Positions 45,731 through 58,227 of a stretch of 64,000 nt of DNA are shown piece after piece. The first letter of the stretch is position 1, and each line of letters starts with the position of its first letter. Both the position numbers and the translations under genes were made by a program. Under the pieces are notes generated by a model that did not search any database, had not been told where the DNA came from, and was given only the letters and a program-made list of their open reading frames with translations. Source of the DNA: Xanthostigma xanthostigma (Eukaryota > Arthropoda > Insecta > Raphidioptera > Raphidiidae); the NCBI GenBank assembly GCA_963575645.1, contig OY754470.1:29618501-29682500 (forward strand), read 5' to 3'.

Positions 45731-47397
45731 ACTGGAACTGCCAAATAAGTAGCTCAATAGAATGATTGCCAATCCGGATCTGATTTCTGATTCTTTACTG
45801 CAAAAATTAAATATTCAGGGTAAAGGACGGGTTTAATTTTTATAAAAAGGCGTAATCAAATTATACGAAATGTACGTTTCAGAGCAGTGGCAGGGCATTG
45901 CACAAATGCAAAAAGCACGCGTTTGGGACCTCAAAAAACAAAAAAATAAAAACTGTTTTTTTATGTTCTGTTAATTGATAAAAATACACTATAATAACGA
46001 TAGTAATTTCAATTTACAATTTTGTGACAGTGATTGTATGAAACACATTTTTGTGTATTATTTTGTGAATATCAGAGCAAATAAAATACTGTAAATATAA
46101 AAAATCAGTAAAAAGACTTTTTATTTAAACTTGAAATCCATGGTACCTATTTTAAAAATAAAAAATATGTCCAAATCCTGAGGAAGAGTAATAGTAGGTT
46201 GTACACCCACTGTTTTAATGGGCTATGCTCAAAACATTATATTTAAAACAAGTACCAACGACCTTTAACAGTCACACAAGTCGTAATACCATTACGCACG
46301 GGGTGTGTGGAATTTTTTGCATGTACCTCTTATAATATAGCTGTTTTTCACTCCATTTTCAAAATTTTTGACAATTCATAAGTATGTATAATATTAACCG
46401 TATCAGAAGGCTCATAGTGCCTCAAAAAGTCGCCGATTTGCGAAAACATCAAAAAACTTAAATTTTTTCAATTTTTTGAAAAAAATAAAAGTGTCACAGA
46501 TATGTCTGAATTTACTTGACCTTATAGAAAAAAGTCCGCTGAATCGAATGAGCACAAGCGCAGAACTGTATCTCTTCTGGTTTCGAAGTTATGAGCATTT
46601 GAAAGTTTGAAAATTTAAAACTCGATTATCTCCGAAACTAGACAAGATACAGAGCTGCGCCTGTGCTTATTGGATTCAGCGTGTTAAAATCTACCGGGTA
46701 ACCTTAATATCAACCCGTTTTGGGAGACTTCGATTTAGAAAATTTTTACAGGGGGGGCCGACGATTAAATTTTCGTTTTAAAATAAATCTATATTATCTA
46801 AGCTAAATAAGTAGTAGGTACGATTGATACCCTAAAATATCCTACTAAATATAACCTACATACAAATATGGTAGGATCGCTGCATGACAGATCTTGGGAA
46901 TAGGTATACCTACTGAAAGAAATGGGCCTCGCAGATGCGACTTCGCCCACGTCTAGATTAGTCCACGCTACGCAACTGACGTTGCATATTGGACAAAGTT
47001 ACTAGGTAAGTATATAAAAAAATATCCAAATTAAATCAACACATAGTCTATTTTTTATATTTTTTTTATAACATTTAACAGATAAAAATCATGATACGTA
47101 AATAATATTATGATATGTATTGTATTGTATATATTTATATCACGTGACTATCTAAAAATTATGAGTAAAATATAAGATTGGCAAATATTTACTACATCAT
47201 CACTAGACAAACAAGTAATGAGAATTAAAACAGATCCGAACAACACACACTGACTTTATGTACTATTATAGCTGGACGGCGTACAGCTTCGATAACTCGG
47301 GTGTCAAAATTTAAAAAAAAGATGACCAGATGCGGTGGATTTTTTCACAGCGAAAGTGTGAATTACAATGATTAACAGTTTATTTTCACTGCAATGT
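45731..47397. other. Intergenic, decayed repeat modules, no gene
   Basis: No supported exon. The part 46510-46690 contains an inverted pair (CCGCTGAATCGAATGAGCAC ... GCGCAG against CTGCGCCTGTGCTTATTGGATTCAGCG), like modules seen in other fold-back DNA. Confidence 0.5.
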
Positions 47398-48666
47398 TAG
47401 ACCGGCAGCTCGTGACAGATTTTATCAACCAATCGTATCGCGTATGCCCTTCAAGTTGATGATTATAAAGTAGGTTTAACTAAAAAATGGATCTAAGCGA
47501 GATCGTGTGGGCGGGACATGTAGCGTGCAATGTCATCTGAAATTGCAAAAAAAAATTGAATTTTTAATCAATCGTATCGCGTATGCCATTCATGCCTTGA
47601 TGTAATTTATAAAAAAACAAATCCAGAGAAGCATCGGCATACGTTTAGGTCGGGGCGAAAATCTAAAAACAATGAATTTTTCGGGGAAAACTCATAGACT
47701 TTTTTTGAAGTGTTTGAAAAAATATTTATTTTTTTATAGAAGCTCCTAGTATCAAAATTAAGCGAGTTATGTCATCGTCCCAATCGCATAACGGCTAACG
47801 TGAATCCGTATGCCTTCATAAAATTTGGCCGAATAGCATAATTTTGCAGAAAAATTGCAAAGGGCATAAATTTGACTCTATTTAATAAATAGAGTAACTG
47901 TGATCCATTGAAGTTAATGATAAGTATTTCGTGGCATAAAAAAATTCCAAACACATCTCCTTTTTAAAAAAATGTTGATTCTCGTTATTGTCCCGCACAA
48001 TTTGTATGCCCTTTTAAATTTGATAAGAAATAATAATTACGAAGTTAAATCCAAAAGGGCATACACGATACGATTGGTTTATTATGGATACATTTTTTAC
48101 AGTTTTAAAACGTATGCCTTTGGACAAGGTCTCGAAAATATGTATGCCGTTAAAATATATAACATATAAAAATCGGAATTAACCATGGCTTCAAAGGCAT
48201 ACACGATACGATTGATTTAAAACAAGGTTTTTTTTTACAAACGCCATCATTGAAAAAAAATATTTGGCCCCAGTAAAAACGTATGCCGACTGGTCAAAAA
48301 TTATTTTCACAATCAATATAAACATTTAGTAGACACGGCATACGTAATACGATTGGTTAAAATTATTGTTTTTTTTTGCAACTTCGAGGACTGAGTTCAG
48401 CCACAAGGCCCCGACCTAAACGTATGCCGATGCTTCTCTGGATTTGTTTTTTTATAAATTACATCAAGGCATGAATGGCATACGCGATACGATTGATTAA
48501 AAATTCAATTTTTTTTTGCAATTTCAGATGACATTGCACGCTACATGTCCCGCCCACACGATCTCGCTTAGATCCATTTTTTAGTTAAACCTACTTTATA
48601 ATCATCAACTTGAAGGGCATACGCGATACGATTGGTTGATAAAATCTGTCACGAGCTGCCGGTCTA
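47398..48666. mobile_element. Modular fold-back transposon, copy 2 (1269 bp)
   Basis: Same ends as 756-3411 (TAGACCGGCAGCTCGTGACA and its complement), flanked by TGT on both sides (47395-47397 and 48667-48669). Relative to copy 1 it lacks roughly 1014-2300 and about 2418-2518, so the left arm is short while the right arm keeps all five GGCATAC modules. Aligned parts differ at only a few positions. No transposase was seen. Confidence 0.87.
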
Positions 48667-49157
48667 TGTGTCTACGCACGAAATCTTGATTTTTTTCTCC
48701 CGGTCGAACTTTCTTGTGTTACAAAATAGCGTCAGATTTGAATCGCTATTAACTACGAGACTAATAATGCGTTAACAACGGTTAAATCCACAACGGGTAG
48801 AGCATTTCTGTACGAGTTCGTCGCGCAGGATTGTTTTGTCTGTGACGTCATCGCTCCAGTCTAGGCGCACGCGCGTAGTAGTCATGAATATAAGTTGTGG
48901 AAACGCGTTTAGCTAGAACATTGATTTGGGTGTCGTCGTGAAGAGCTCGCGGAGCACTACTACTGTATGAATTTTAAAAGAAGACTATGACCTTATTGCA
49001 GAAGAGCGCACATGTCTTTTATATTAGTAAAAGGTAATGATCCTGGAACCGCTTCTATGCAATAAGGAACACAATGGTACGCATCAGCGACTTCTCGCCC
49101 TTTCCCCACCGGTCTTCTTTAGCCGTGCACACTGTACTAAGATCCAAAGTGAGACAA

Positions 49158-49483
49158 TAATGTATAATACGCGCCACGGATCTAAAAGGTTCGGAAGTTA
49201 GTCACGAACACCGTCGCAAAGGCACATTTTAGAGTCGTTGAGACTCCCACCACCTTCCAGCTACCTGCACGGAACGTGCGCTCGTCGGTGATCGCTCGTT
49301 GCCTTTGTCACTTGACGCTTTCCTGCTTTAAAGTACAGTGGAGTACGCTATTGTCAAGTTGTTATTGTTATTTTAGTTTTGTTAAGTTGCGAGTTTGTAG
49401 TTTTTCAACAGACTGTACAAGCGCAAGCCCGCATTCGCATCTAACTTCCGAGCCATTAATTAGATTCGTGGCGCGCATTATTT
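49158..49483. mobile_element. TIR element with GCGCCACG ends (~325 bp)
   Basis: ATACGCGCCACGGATCTAAA ... TCGGAAGTTAG on the left pairs with CTAACTTCCGAG ... TTAGATTCGTGGCGCGCATT on the right. The interior has GC-richer promoter-like DNA. The ends are approximate and no target duplication was established. Confidence 0.6.
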
Positions 49484-49565
49484 TTACTGAAAATTGGTAT
49501 TAAATAGAAAATTACAAAATAATTAAGCATATCGTCTCATATGATTCGTAAATAAGCACGAAATA

Positions 49566-49784
49566 ATGGAAAACGCGTCAGGGGAAAGCTCACGTCGACG
49601 GGAAAGCACTAAGCCTAAAAAGTTCGCTGCCGAGCGAAAGCGAGAGCTACGGCGACGTCGCAAAAGGAACGAAAAAACACAAACGTCTACTGATTATGTG
49701 CAAGCGATACAGGAAACAGTAATACTCGACGTTTCCACCAAAAATTTACGGCGCGGACTAGAACTGCGCTTTTCATTTTTATAA
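49566..49784 (+). CDS. Small basic open frame, unrecognised
   Basis: A 72-residue frame: Ser/Arg-rich start (MENASGESSRRREST), then a very basic stretch (KKFAAERKRELRRRRKRNEK), then TQTSTDYVQAIQETVILDV. It is less AT-rich than the surroundings. The AERKRELRRRRK block recalls basic N-termini of some transposon-borne or uncharacterised insect proteins, but I cannot name a family. It may be a first exon or a transposon relic. Confidence 0.25.
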   Translation: MENASGESSRRRESTKPKKFAAERKRELRRRRKRNEKTQTSTDYVQAIQETVILDVSTKNLRRGLELRFSFL

Positions 49785-51150
49785 TTCGAAAAATGACGGA
49801 AAATAAACATTCCTGAATAAATGCCGCTTGTCCTGATACGTTTTGTCGACCGTCTGGAATTTACAATATCTATTTATATAGAGATCCTGTACTTTTAGGA
49901 CTCTATCTGGTCATGTTTTTGCAATTCATAAAGTGGGAACATGTTTTAAAAGTATTTTTCTGGCGAGTTGCAGGGCTGTCTCTTTTCATGACTGAAAAAT
50001 AGACAACTTTATCATTACGAAGCCTTTATTAATCGATGTCCGATAAATTTGACATAATATGATATTCGGATCTATTATCGTTCTTATTTTTGGTTGCGAG
50101 TTTATCATCACTCATCTGATGAGAATTAAATAAAGAATTCAATAATTGTTTTATCTTTAAAAGAAATAATAAAATAATAAGTTATCAACAAATGAGTGAG
50201 GTTATAATATATTCTAGAAATACAGTCAAGCTCTCTAATAATAATCAACAAATTAAAAAGTACTAGTTATAGTTCATTGGTTAATATTTTCTTGTTTATT
50301 GTTAAATACTGTTTCTTTGATAGTTAAATTATTATTTTCTTAGGAATTAATCCGTGCTACTTAGTTAATGATCAGTTTACAATAATATCTACTAAACAGT
50401 TTTAATTTATAACTGATATTTGATAATTTACTAATTCAGTTATATCTCTTAAATCGTCGGAAAAAACAAAAGCAATGCAATAATAAGGAACTGATGTATG
50501 AAATCAATTTTGATTTTTTCAAAATCACATAAGCCACGCGTTAAAAAATATTGAAAAGACTTTAATTTCAATAAAAACGCATCGGTTTATAATTGAAAAT
50601 TGTTTTTGTTCAAAAATTGGGTCCAGTGTTCATGAAATGTTGAAAGTTAACAATGCCAAATTTTAATGTGTTTAAAATATTCTACTTACGTCGCAAAAAA
50701 ATCAGTTAATTTTGTCAAATTTCAAACGTTAGCGTTTCAAAAAAACCATTACTATTCTGTCTTCGTATATTTGCTTCACTACGTTAGCTCTGTTAGGTGA
50801 ACTTTCAAATACTGTGCTTTGTTTATATAAATATTAACCAGTGAATTTTGCCAAATTAAACTTTGCTTTAATTATAGTTATCACAGGAACAAAAAGAATT
50901 ATTCGATGCGTAGCATTTATAGTTCTGTACACGAAAAAATGGAAAAGATGTTTCAGAGCCATCAAAAGGCATAAGATTCGCATCCTACAGCTCAGAGTTT
51001 CCTAAACTGTTACAATTAGCAAAATTGTCGCGAAGAAGGCCCTTCTTGCAGAGGAAGCCTGGGGCGAACCGCATCCGCCCCACTTCCGTTAATCAACCTC
51101 TGATTCCAAATTTAGTAAAAGCGCATCAAGCATCAATTTTTAATTCAGAG
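49785..51150. other. Intergenic AT-rich DNA, nothing recognised
   Basis: No gene, RNA or clear repeat was identified on either strand. Confidence 0.5.
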
Positions 51151-51204
51151 AAACAATTAAAAGTCATTGTTGGAATTTCCGACAATGACTTTTAATTGTT
51201 TCAG
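51151..51204. repeat. Short perfect hairpin
   Basis: AAACAATTAAAAGTCATTGT and its reverse complement lie about 10 nt apart (with GAATTTCC between). The arms are exact over about 20 nt. A simple stem-loop of unknown origin. Confidence 0.7.
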
Positions 51205-51372
51205 ATTCAAACTGGAATTCCGACTTAGAATTTGAAGCTGAAATTTCGGCTAAGCGCTGGATGTGATTTATACTGTGACCGAGAAGAGTACGTCTGTCGA
51301 AAGAGTGTGCATAATCTCTATAATTTCTCAGAATTCTCGTTAATACATGTCGACTCTCTTTCCTGTCGTACG

Positions 51373-51575
51373 CCTAAAAAACCGCGCACACTTGTCAATC
51401 ATAAGCCCGCACGACCTGCACAGTAATCGACTGACGGTCGTTGCAGGCATGTTGCTGATGATTGTCAATTGTGCGCTACTCCGTGAAAAAACATGAGTAC
51501 CTTCACGAATAAGTTTTTTTTCTCCGTGCTGTGCAGGTCGTGCAGGTTTATGCTTAAGTGTGTACGATTTTTAGG
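51373..51575. mobile_element. TIR MITE with GCACGACCTGCACAG arms (~203 bp)
   Basis: CCTAAAAAACCGCGCACACT and GTGTGTACGATTTTTAGG are inverted ends. Further in, CGCACGACCTGCACAG pairs with CTGTGCAGGTCGTGC. A related segment lies at 19190-19500 inside the pogo-like element (ACCTGCACGACCAGC and its inverted partner). Confidence 0.7.
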
Positions 51576-52947
51576 ACGCTCTTTCCTTGGGTGCAGTAGA
51601 TTACTAGATAAATCGGTTACGCCGTAATACTACGGCAGTATGCATTCTTTTTGTGTTTTTTTTTCTTATCCTTAAGACAGCTCTGATGTCGTATACTTTC
51701 ATAATAAGCATATTTTGAGGATTTTTGAACAATATCTTTCCATCATAATATTAAATATTCATATTTAATTAAAGTCGGTTTTATTTCGGTTTTAGTGTTT
51801 TTTTTTCTCTCGATATTATTCTATGTAATATTACAAATTATTATTCATTCTATAATCTAAATTGAATGGACAAGAGTTACTGTGCGGGCGTCACACGATA
51901 AAGAACGATTCTTTACCGATGACTTAACAAAAACTTAAAGACATTAGTACTTTACATGAAAAGCGAGAAAATATCACATCTAATCAGAGAACATAAAACA
52001 TCTATGCGGTGAGTATAGCAGTAGTTACTAAAGCTCGCTCATAGAATAGAGAGAATAAAAATTCTCGAACCAACTAGATTTTCTAAACCGAAATTTATAT
52101 TGGACAAGTTTATTTATATTAATAGTTTTTCATCAAATCATTCTCAAGACAATTTATTATGCAGGTATACCTATTTAAATTTCAATATAGGTACTGTGGC
52201 ATTACCGCAAACTGCTGCGGTTTAAAAAAAATGAGAGCGCGCTGGAGACTTCAACGAGCAGTAAAGAGAGGAACCTTGGATTTAAGTGACTATTTAATTT
52301 TTCTAAGAAACTTGTTTAGTTTAAAAAAATGTGCTTTATCACACGGGGTAAAATTTAATTCAAATATTTAGTGAAAACAAAAATAGCGTTTCTTTTAATA
52401 TTTTCCGTTTCTATTATTTAACATTTCAAATCCAGAGTTGTGAACAGATGTCAGTTCAATCCAATATAGCTAACGCATCATTTTATGGAAAATATTCGTA
52501 TCATTTGTGTTTAATTTTGATGTCAATTTTTAACAAACAAGCTGCCCGAAGTTGGTAAAGTTAACTTTATCATGGTTTTGGAAAACATTGAAGTCCAAAA
52601 ATATTTTATGAATTTCTTACTCGATCAGCCACAATGTCCTAAAAACTCATTTTCGGTCTGTACTACTGAGAATTTGTATAGTGATTCATCTCCATTTTAC
52701 GAGCAAGCGCGTATTTGATTATATAAAGATTGATAAAGGGTAATAATATAGCAATATACTTACAAACATCATTTACCAAAAAATTTTTTTTCACAATAAT
52801 AATTTATCGACAACAAAAGTTTAGCGTTGCCACTCATTCATTTTGTATTTAAAAAATATTTCATAATAATGTAACATTAAATAAAATTAATAAAAACAAA
52901 TGTGAAAATGTAACTATTTATTTAAAATGTTTGAATTGTGTGACTAT
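51576..52947. other. Intergenic AT-rich DNA, no gene
   Basis: Only short random open frames. No repeat could be matched inside the window. Confidence 0.5.
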
Positions 52948-53283
52948 CATGGGCGTACCTAGTTTTTGGTCCAGAGGGGGGAAAATCAGAAATTTCTTAA
53001 GCCGGGACCCCCGCGCTTGATTTGCCCTACATACTTCACGAAGACACATCTACACGAAACATTAAGTGTAGATATGTAGTGTGTAGGGGAAAAGCCCGCG
53101 GGAGATTCTGTTTTATAGGTAGTCAAATAAATAAACAAAAATTAAATATGCATTTTTTAAGTTTAAAGTAGACATCTATTTTAAAAGTAATTTTCGAGGA
53201 TCTTCAGCAAAACGGTTTATGACGTCTTCCAAAATCCAGGGGGATCAGCTTCCCCCCTCTACCCTTTCCTGGGTACGCCCATG
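52948..53283. mobile_element. hAT-type MITE with CATGGGCGTACC ends (336 bp)
   Basis: CATGGGCGTACCTAGTTTTT and GGGTACGCCCATG are inverted ends with C/G-runs just inside. GTGACTAT flanks both sides (52940-52947 and 53284-53291), a perfect 8-bp duplication. No transposase was seen. Similar GCGTAAC / GCGTCGG motifs just downstream (53370 and 53507) hint at fragments of related elements. Confidence 0.88.
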
Positions 53284-53920
53284 GTGACTATATTACTGAT
53301 TTTGAACCATTTTAATACACAGTATTAAATTATGCAAACATTGAATGTGTCAAAAGTCTTCATCATTGGCGTCGGAACAGCTTTTTAGAGGGGGATTATA
53401 GGCCCTCGATCGACTGTAAAATGTTTTAAACATACTAGTTTAAAATTTTTGACAACTGGGACCAGAAATATGTGTGGTATGAAAATGGACAGTATAATCT
53501 ATTTTCAGCGCCGTAACTAGGACGGTGCCAGCAGTGCTCAGGCACAGGGCGCAGACCCTGGAAAGCCGCAGAAACGACCAGACCAGGACCAAGTTTTAAG
53601 ATTAGAACATTTTTCAAGGGCGAAGTTATAGAAGCTCGCATAAAGGGCTAGTTACGGCATTTTCTGTTTTATTTATATCTGGGTTTTTATTTCACCGACT
53701 TGCATGAAACATTTTGGAAGTAATTTACGAATGCAATGAAAATTTATTTTCACCCTTGTAAAATTCCATTTCGAAAATATACATATTTAATTATTATTCT
53801 ATCGATTGATAATTTTTTCTTTGTATGGCCAAACCTGGCGATACGAAAGGTTGTAGAAATAAATTTATTACCAGCTTTTCTGACCTCCGTGTGTAACTTC
53901 GTTGTGGATAAAGCAAGAGA

Positions 53921-54550
53921 TATATATGTTACGGTCAATGTCCGGAATCCGGGCGATGTCGACAATGCCCGAGCAATATCGACATTGACCGGTTAATGTC
54001 GACAATGCCCGAGCCACATTGGGCAATGTCCGAAATCGGACAAGGTTCAAAACATAGATTTTTATAAACATGAAACGCTGACAGTTGGTTGTATCTTATC
54101 ATGAAAATAAATAAAATGTGTGAAAATAAATTATACGTAGTTTTGATTTTTATTTTTATTGTTGGAATAAATGTGAGTTCTGAAATTTAATGCATTGAGT
54201 TGTTTATTGCTGATATCATATAGAAAATATAATTATTTATATTAGTAATGCCTTTTTGTATTTTTTTATTCATTAAAATAAATAAAATGTGTGGAAATAA
54301 ATTATTTCAATCATCGATAATTGTAATAGAAACCTGAAAAATATATTCTTCAATAGTTGATATCAGTGATAAAAATTTCATAAAGGGTTAATGATAACTT
54401 ATCATGATAAAGATACAATCAAATGTCAGCGTTTCATGTTTATAAAAAATCTATTTTTTGAACCTTGTCCGATGTGGCTCGGGCATTGTCGACATTGACC
54501 GGTCAATGTCGACATTGCCCGGATTCCGAACATTGACCGTAACATATATA
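53921..54550. mobile_element. Fold-back element with repeated AATGTCGACATT motifs (~630 bp)
   Basis: TATATATGTTACGGTCAATG and CATTGACCGTAACATATATA are inverted ends flanked by TA-rich DNA. The arms of about 130-165 bp contain several short palindromic GGCAATGTCGACATTGACC-type units and end with ATAAACATGAAACGCTGACA and its complement. The centre is AT-rich. The left arm has extra units, so the arms are unequal. Confidence 0.82.
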
Positions 54551-55003
54551 CTATTTATGGCTAAAGCACGAAGTTTGATAGATTTGTTATTTACTTGTTC
54601 AATACACACTAAATGTCTGATTGGTTCAGAATCAGTTTGACGTCTTACGTATGAGTCAATGGCTTGAGCACTCGTCATTATTTCAAATCGAACTGACAAA
54701 AAACTAATCAATTAGAGAATGTTATAGTTTTGATTTTGATTATTATTTTGTCAGTCTCTTTTAAAATAATCATACCTCGACATAAATAACGTGTTAAAAG
54801 TATTATTGTGACTTCAGGAACTATTATAAGAAATGGAACTCATCTTTAATAATGACTTAATTAAGACCAAAATTACATATTAATTAATATAACCTCTACT
54901 ATATAATAAACACATAAGTATATAGGTGTTTACGAAGACTCGTCGAATTTCATAAACACATTTAGTTATATATATATTGTGCAGCCCTAAATGGTGTAAG
55001 CAT

Positions 55004-55530
55004 TAGTAATGTGCCGGATCGTTAAAAATGTATATCCGCGGATACGGATATTTGGTTTCAAGATCCGCGGATACGGATACGGATCTTAACTTTCTTAGAG
55101 TACGCGACGGTGAATATTGCGCATCGACCTTTGGAAAGAGACTATCTGTTATAGGAAAAAGTTATTGACCTCTTTAAGAGTTAACTCTCATAACAGATTG
55201 TCTCTTTCCAAAGATCGATATGCAATATCTCATTATAAAGATAGTTTTTTAGTACCTTTGAGCTATGTACTATTGGTATGGTACTCACTACGATAAATGT
55301 TTGCAATATAAAGGGGCCAAATACGATTTTAAAAAATAAAAAATAATCTGAATGGAATTTAACAGTTTTTCATTATTACCTAATCACCTATATATATAAA
55401 ATTTCATCTATGAATAGAAAATTAATAAGGTAAAAGATCCGTAAAAGATCCGCCAAAAACTAACGGATACGGATCTTTCTTCTCCCTCGGATATCCGCGG
55501 ATACGGATACGGATATCCGGCACATCACTA
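55004..55530. mobile_element. hAT element with GATCCGCGGATACGGAT repeats (527 bp)
   Basis: The ends TAGTAATGTGCCGGATCG and ATCCGGCACATCACTA are inverted. GTAAGCAT flanks both sides (54996-55003 and 55531-55538), a perfect 8-bp duplication. Subterminal TCCGCGGATACGGATACGGA motifs are repeated at both ends and could be transposase-binding sites. An inner pair, GAGACTATCTGTTA and TAACAGATTGTCTC, is also inverted. Confidence 0.9.
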
Positions 55531-55579
55531 GTAAGCATACACAACATCTCTATCACGAGATATTCTTTGTTACAATACT

Positions 55580-55974
55580 TAGGCTCGTTGCATACGCGGC
55601 TGGTTTTTGCCGCTAAAAATCACTGCTGTAACTTCTGCTGCCTGCGGACTTGCGTGCGTGGTTACAAGCTGAATTTTTCAAAATTAGAGCCGTGGCTCTT
55701 TTTCGTACTTGTTTCTGTGCTGGCTTTTAGCAATAATTAATTGGAACGCAGTATTTTCAATTTTGTCACGTGTTCTCTTCAGAGACAATAAACGTCCACT
55801 TTTGTTATCATTTGAACTATAACTGCGAGCACACGAAGTTCATCTACTAGTCCAGCTTGAAAGCACGCATCGTGTGAAGCCAACATCTAAACACGATTAC
55901 GAAATCTAGCGCCACAGCACGCTTGGAACCTAACAACATACCAGCCTTGTGTGTAGCGACCTTTAGTATAACGG
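55580..55974. mobile_element. MITE family with CTACACACA(A)GGCTGG ends, copy 3
   Basis: The left end AGGCTCGTTGCATACGCGGC and the right end GCCTTGTGTGTAGCGACCTT are inverted and match 16992-17394 and 27080-27532. Internal AAAATTAGAGCCGTGGCTC is shared. It lacks the palindromic insertion present in copy 2. Confidence 0.75.
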
Positions 55975-56095
55975 TTCAAAGGAATAAATAATTTATAACG
56001 AAATGACAATTTCAAGTTGTAATCAATTTCTTCAAATTATGATAATTTTATAAACTTCGAATTTGCTTCAGGTATGAAAATATATTATGTCCTTC

Positions 56096-56262
56096 TTTCA
56101 TGTGTTCAGCAAAATATATGAAATAAATTTTTCTCTAATTAATTGTTCTAAGTTCTTTCAGAGAACAGGATTATAACTTTCATGTGTTCAGCAAAATATA
56201 TCAAATATTTTTTTCTCTAAGTTATTTTTCCAAGTTCTTTCAGAGAACAGGAATATAACTTA
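56096..56262 (+). repeat. 82-bp tandem duplication
   Basis: TTTCATGTGTTCAGCAAAAT begins at 56096 and again at 56178. Both units end with TTCTTTCAGAGAACAGGA-TATAACTT. A few substitutions separate the units. Confidence 0.85.
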
Positions 56263-56727
56263 TGTATGTTAAAGTCGGTTTTATAGTTAAAAAAAAAACT
56301 TATTTTCGTTATTCAATTTCCGCTTTCAAATATATTTTTTAATTATTTCGAAAAGTTTTTCTGGAAAAAAAATGTTACCAATGAAACAACAGATTTAAAG
56401 AAGTTACGAATTAAATGTAACATTACAGTTACATTTTAAATAAAATTCAAGATGTTTCGGTTATAAAGTTATCTATTAAATACATTTTTCTATATATTGC
56501 TAATACACGCATTCTAGTCTCTATTGTAAATATATGAATATGTACAATTTAAATAGTACAATATTTTTTATTGTTTACACTAAATAGTTTTATAAATTAG
56601 CCAGTTAAATACAGCGTTTAGTCAAAACCGCTTTCCTTCACGTCAATTGTTTTATAATAATCCGCCATGATACGAGCAGCACACTGCATTGTATTATGTA
56701 TGTTTTTTTGGATATAAAAATAAGCTT

Positions 56728-57176
56728 ATAGGCTGTGTACACGAAACCTACTAGCGCCGCTAGTGGATAATAGAGAATTATTGAACTCAATTTTTATAGA
56801 AATCGCGACATGTTTCTAAGGTAATAAGTCAAAAACTTTAGTTGGCCATGATGTGTCAAAAAAATGTAATAAGGAAAACGGATGTTAATTTGTTTACACT
56901 GACAGCGGAACGCCAAATTAAAGCGCCAATGGTCTTTATTTTACTTAAATCGCCATCAGCGCAACATCCCGGAACACAACAAGCATTTCCAGATCGCTTA
57001 GTTTTCCTACGTTTTCTTTGTAATTAAAAAACTTCATAAAATTATTTTCACTTTTAATAAACATTGCTCACTGACATAGATATGTAAAATTTGAGCTTGA
57101 AGTTTCCCCTAGTGCTCACCACAAACGCTGGCATCGAAAAATTTGTAACTCCGCCTCCCTGCACATAACCCATAAG
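56728..57176 (-). mobile_element. THAP-MITE family, copy C
   Basis: An inverted copy of the 18.4-kb element. The left end TATAGGCTGTGTACACG is followed by CCTACTAGCGCCGCTAGTGG, and the right end is CCTCCCTGCACATAACCCATA. On the minus strand the conserved stretch reads RSGNACCVPGCCADGDLSKI, but the Met-Gly-Lys start of copies A and B is lost. Confidence 0.75.
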
Positions 57177-58023
57177 TACATTTGGAAAAATATAAATGAA
57201 TGATCAAATCAGATTGAATTTGCAATATATATTTTAACTTTTTAAAAGCGACACCTACGTTAATTAAAACAGACTAAATTATTCGACAACAATTAACGTG
57301 TGTAAAGCTGGCTTCCCTACTGTTTGTAACCCAAATATTTTAATTTCTAACCAGCATTGAGAAAGCGAATATAATATCTTGGGAGGGGTTTGGTTACAAA
57401 TTCTATAAAGTTGATCACAAATTGTTTGAAAACAATATTGCTTGGATCATGGATGGGAGGCTACGCACGTTAACAATAAAATTTAAATAGCTCACCTGCT
57501 AACATGTGAAAAGCTGCCAACCAAAGTTGCATTTTAGAATCATTTTATTCTATTTCCTTCTCGTATACAATAACATAAAAATCAGTTACTCATCATCTCA
57601 CTCTCGTAGCCTATACGGAAGGTTAGTAGATTACAGAGGCTGCCTGGTTTCAACTGACAGACCGTTCTTATTTTCATCAACCTCTATAATGACAATGTCA
57701 AAAATGTTATTTATAAATAACTAGGACTATGTAAATCCATCACCTTAAAAGATCCATATTCTGTTTTTAATTTCTTTGACATTTATTAATTATAAACAGC
57801 AGTCAGTTGAAAGGTCCTCCGGAATACGTCGTCTCCCCAATTCTATCCAGATAACCTCTGTAATATTTAACCTTGCTAGACGGACATCTAGCTGCACTTA
57901 ACTTTAGAGTAGAGATTCAAAATCAACCGGGAATAGGGTAAATACTTTTTTTTAAAATTAGATGAGCTTTCCTCTGCCAAAGTTTGTCGATATATAGTTT
58001 TAGCACATAACAATCTATATTTT
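57177..58023. other. Intergenic DNA, no gene recognised
   Basis: Short open frames only. No repeat from elsewhere in the window was matched. Confidence 0.5.
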
Positions 58024-58190
58024 TAACTTCCCGCTTAAAAAAAAAAAAAAAATTTTTTTTTTTCAAAAATCGGGAAGTTATTGGTTTCACCCCGATTTTC
58101 GAAAATCGAGTTTTCGCCAGATCTCGACGTTTTGAGGTCCTAGGAAGCTATTAAAACTATTTTGGCGATGATGTCCGTAGGGCTGTATGT

Positions 58191-58227
<37 letters not shown>

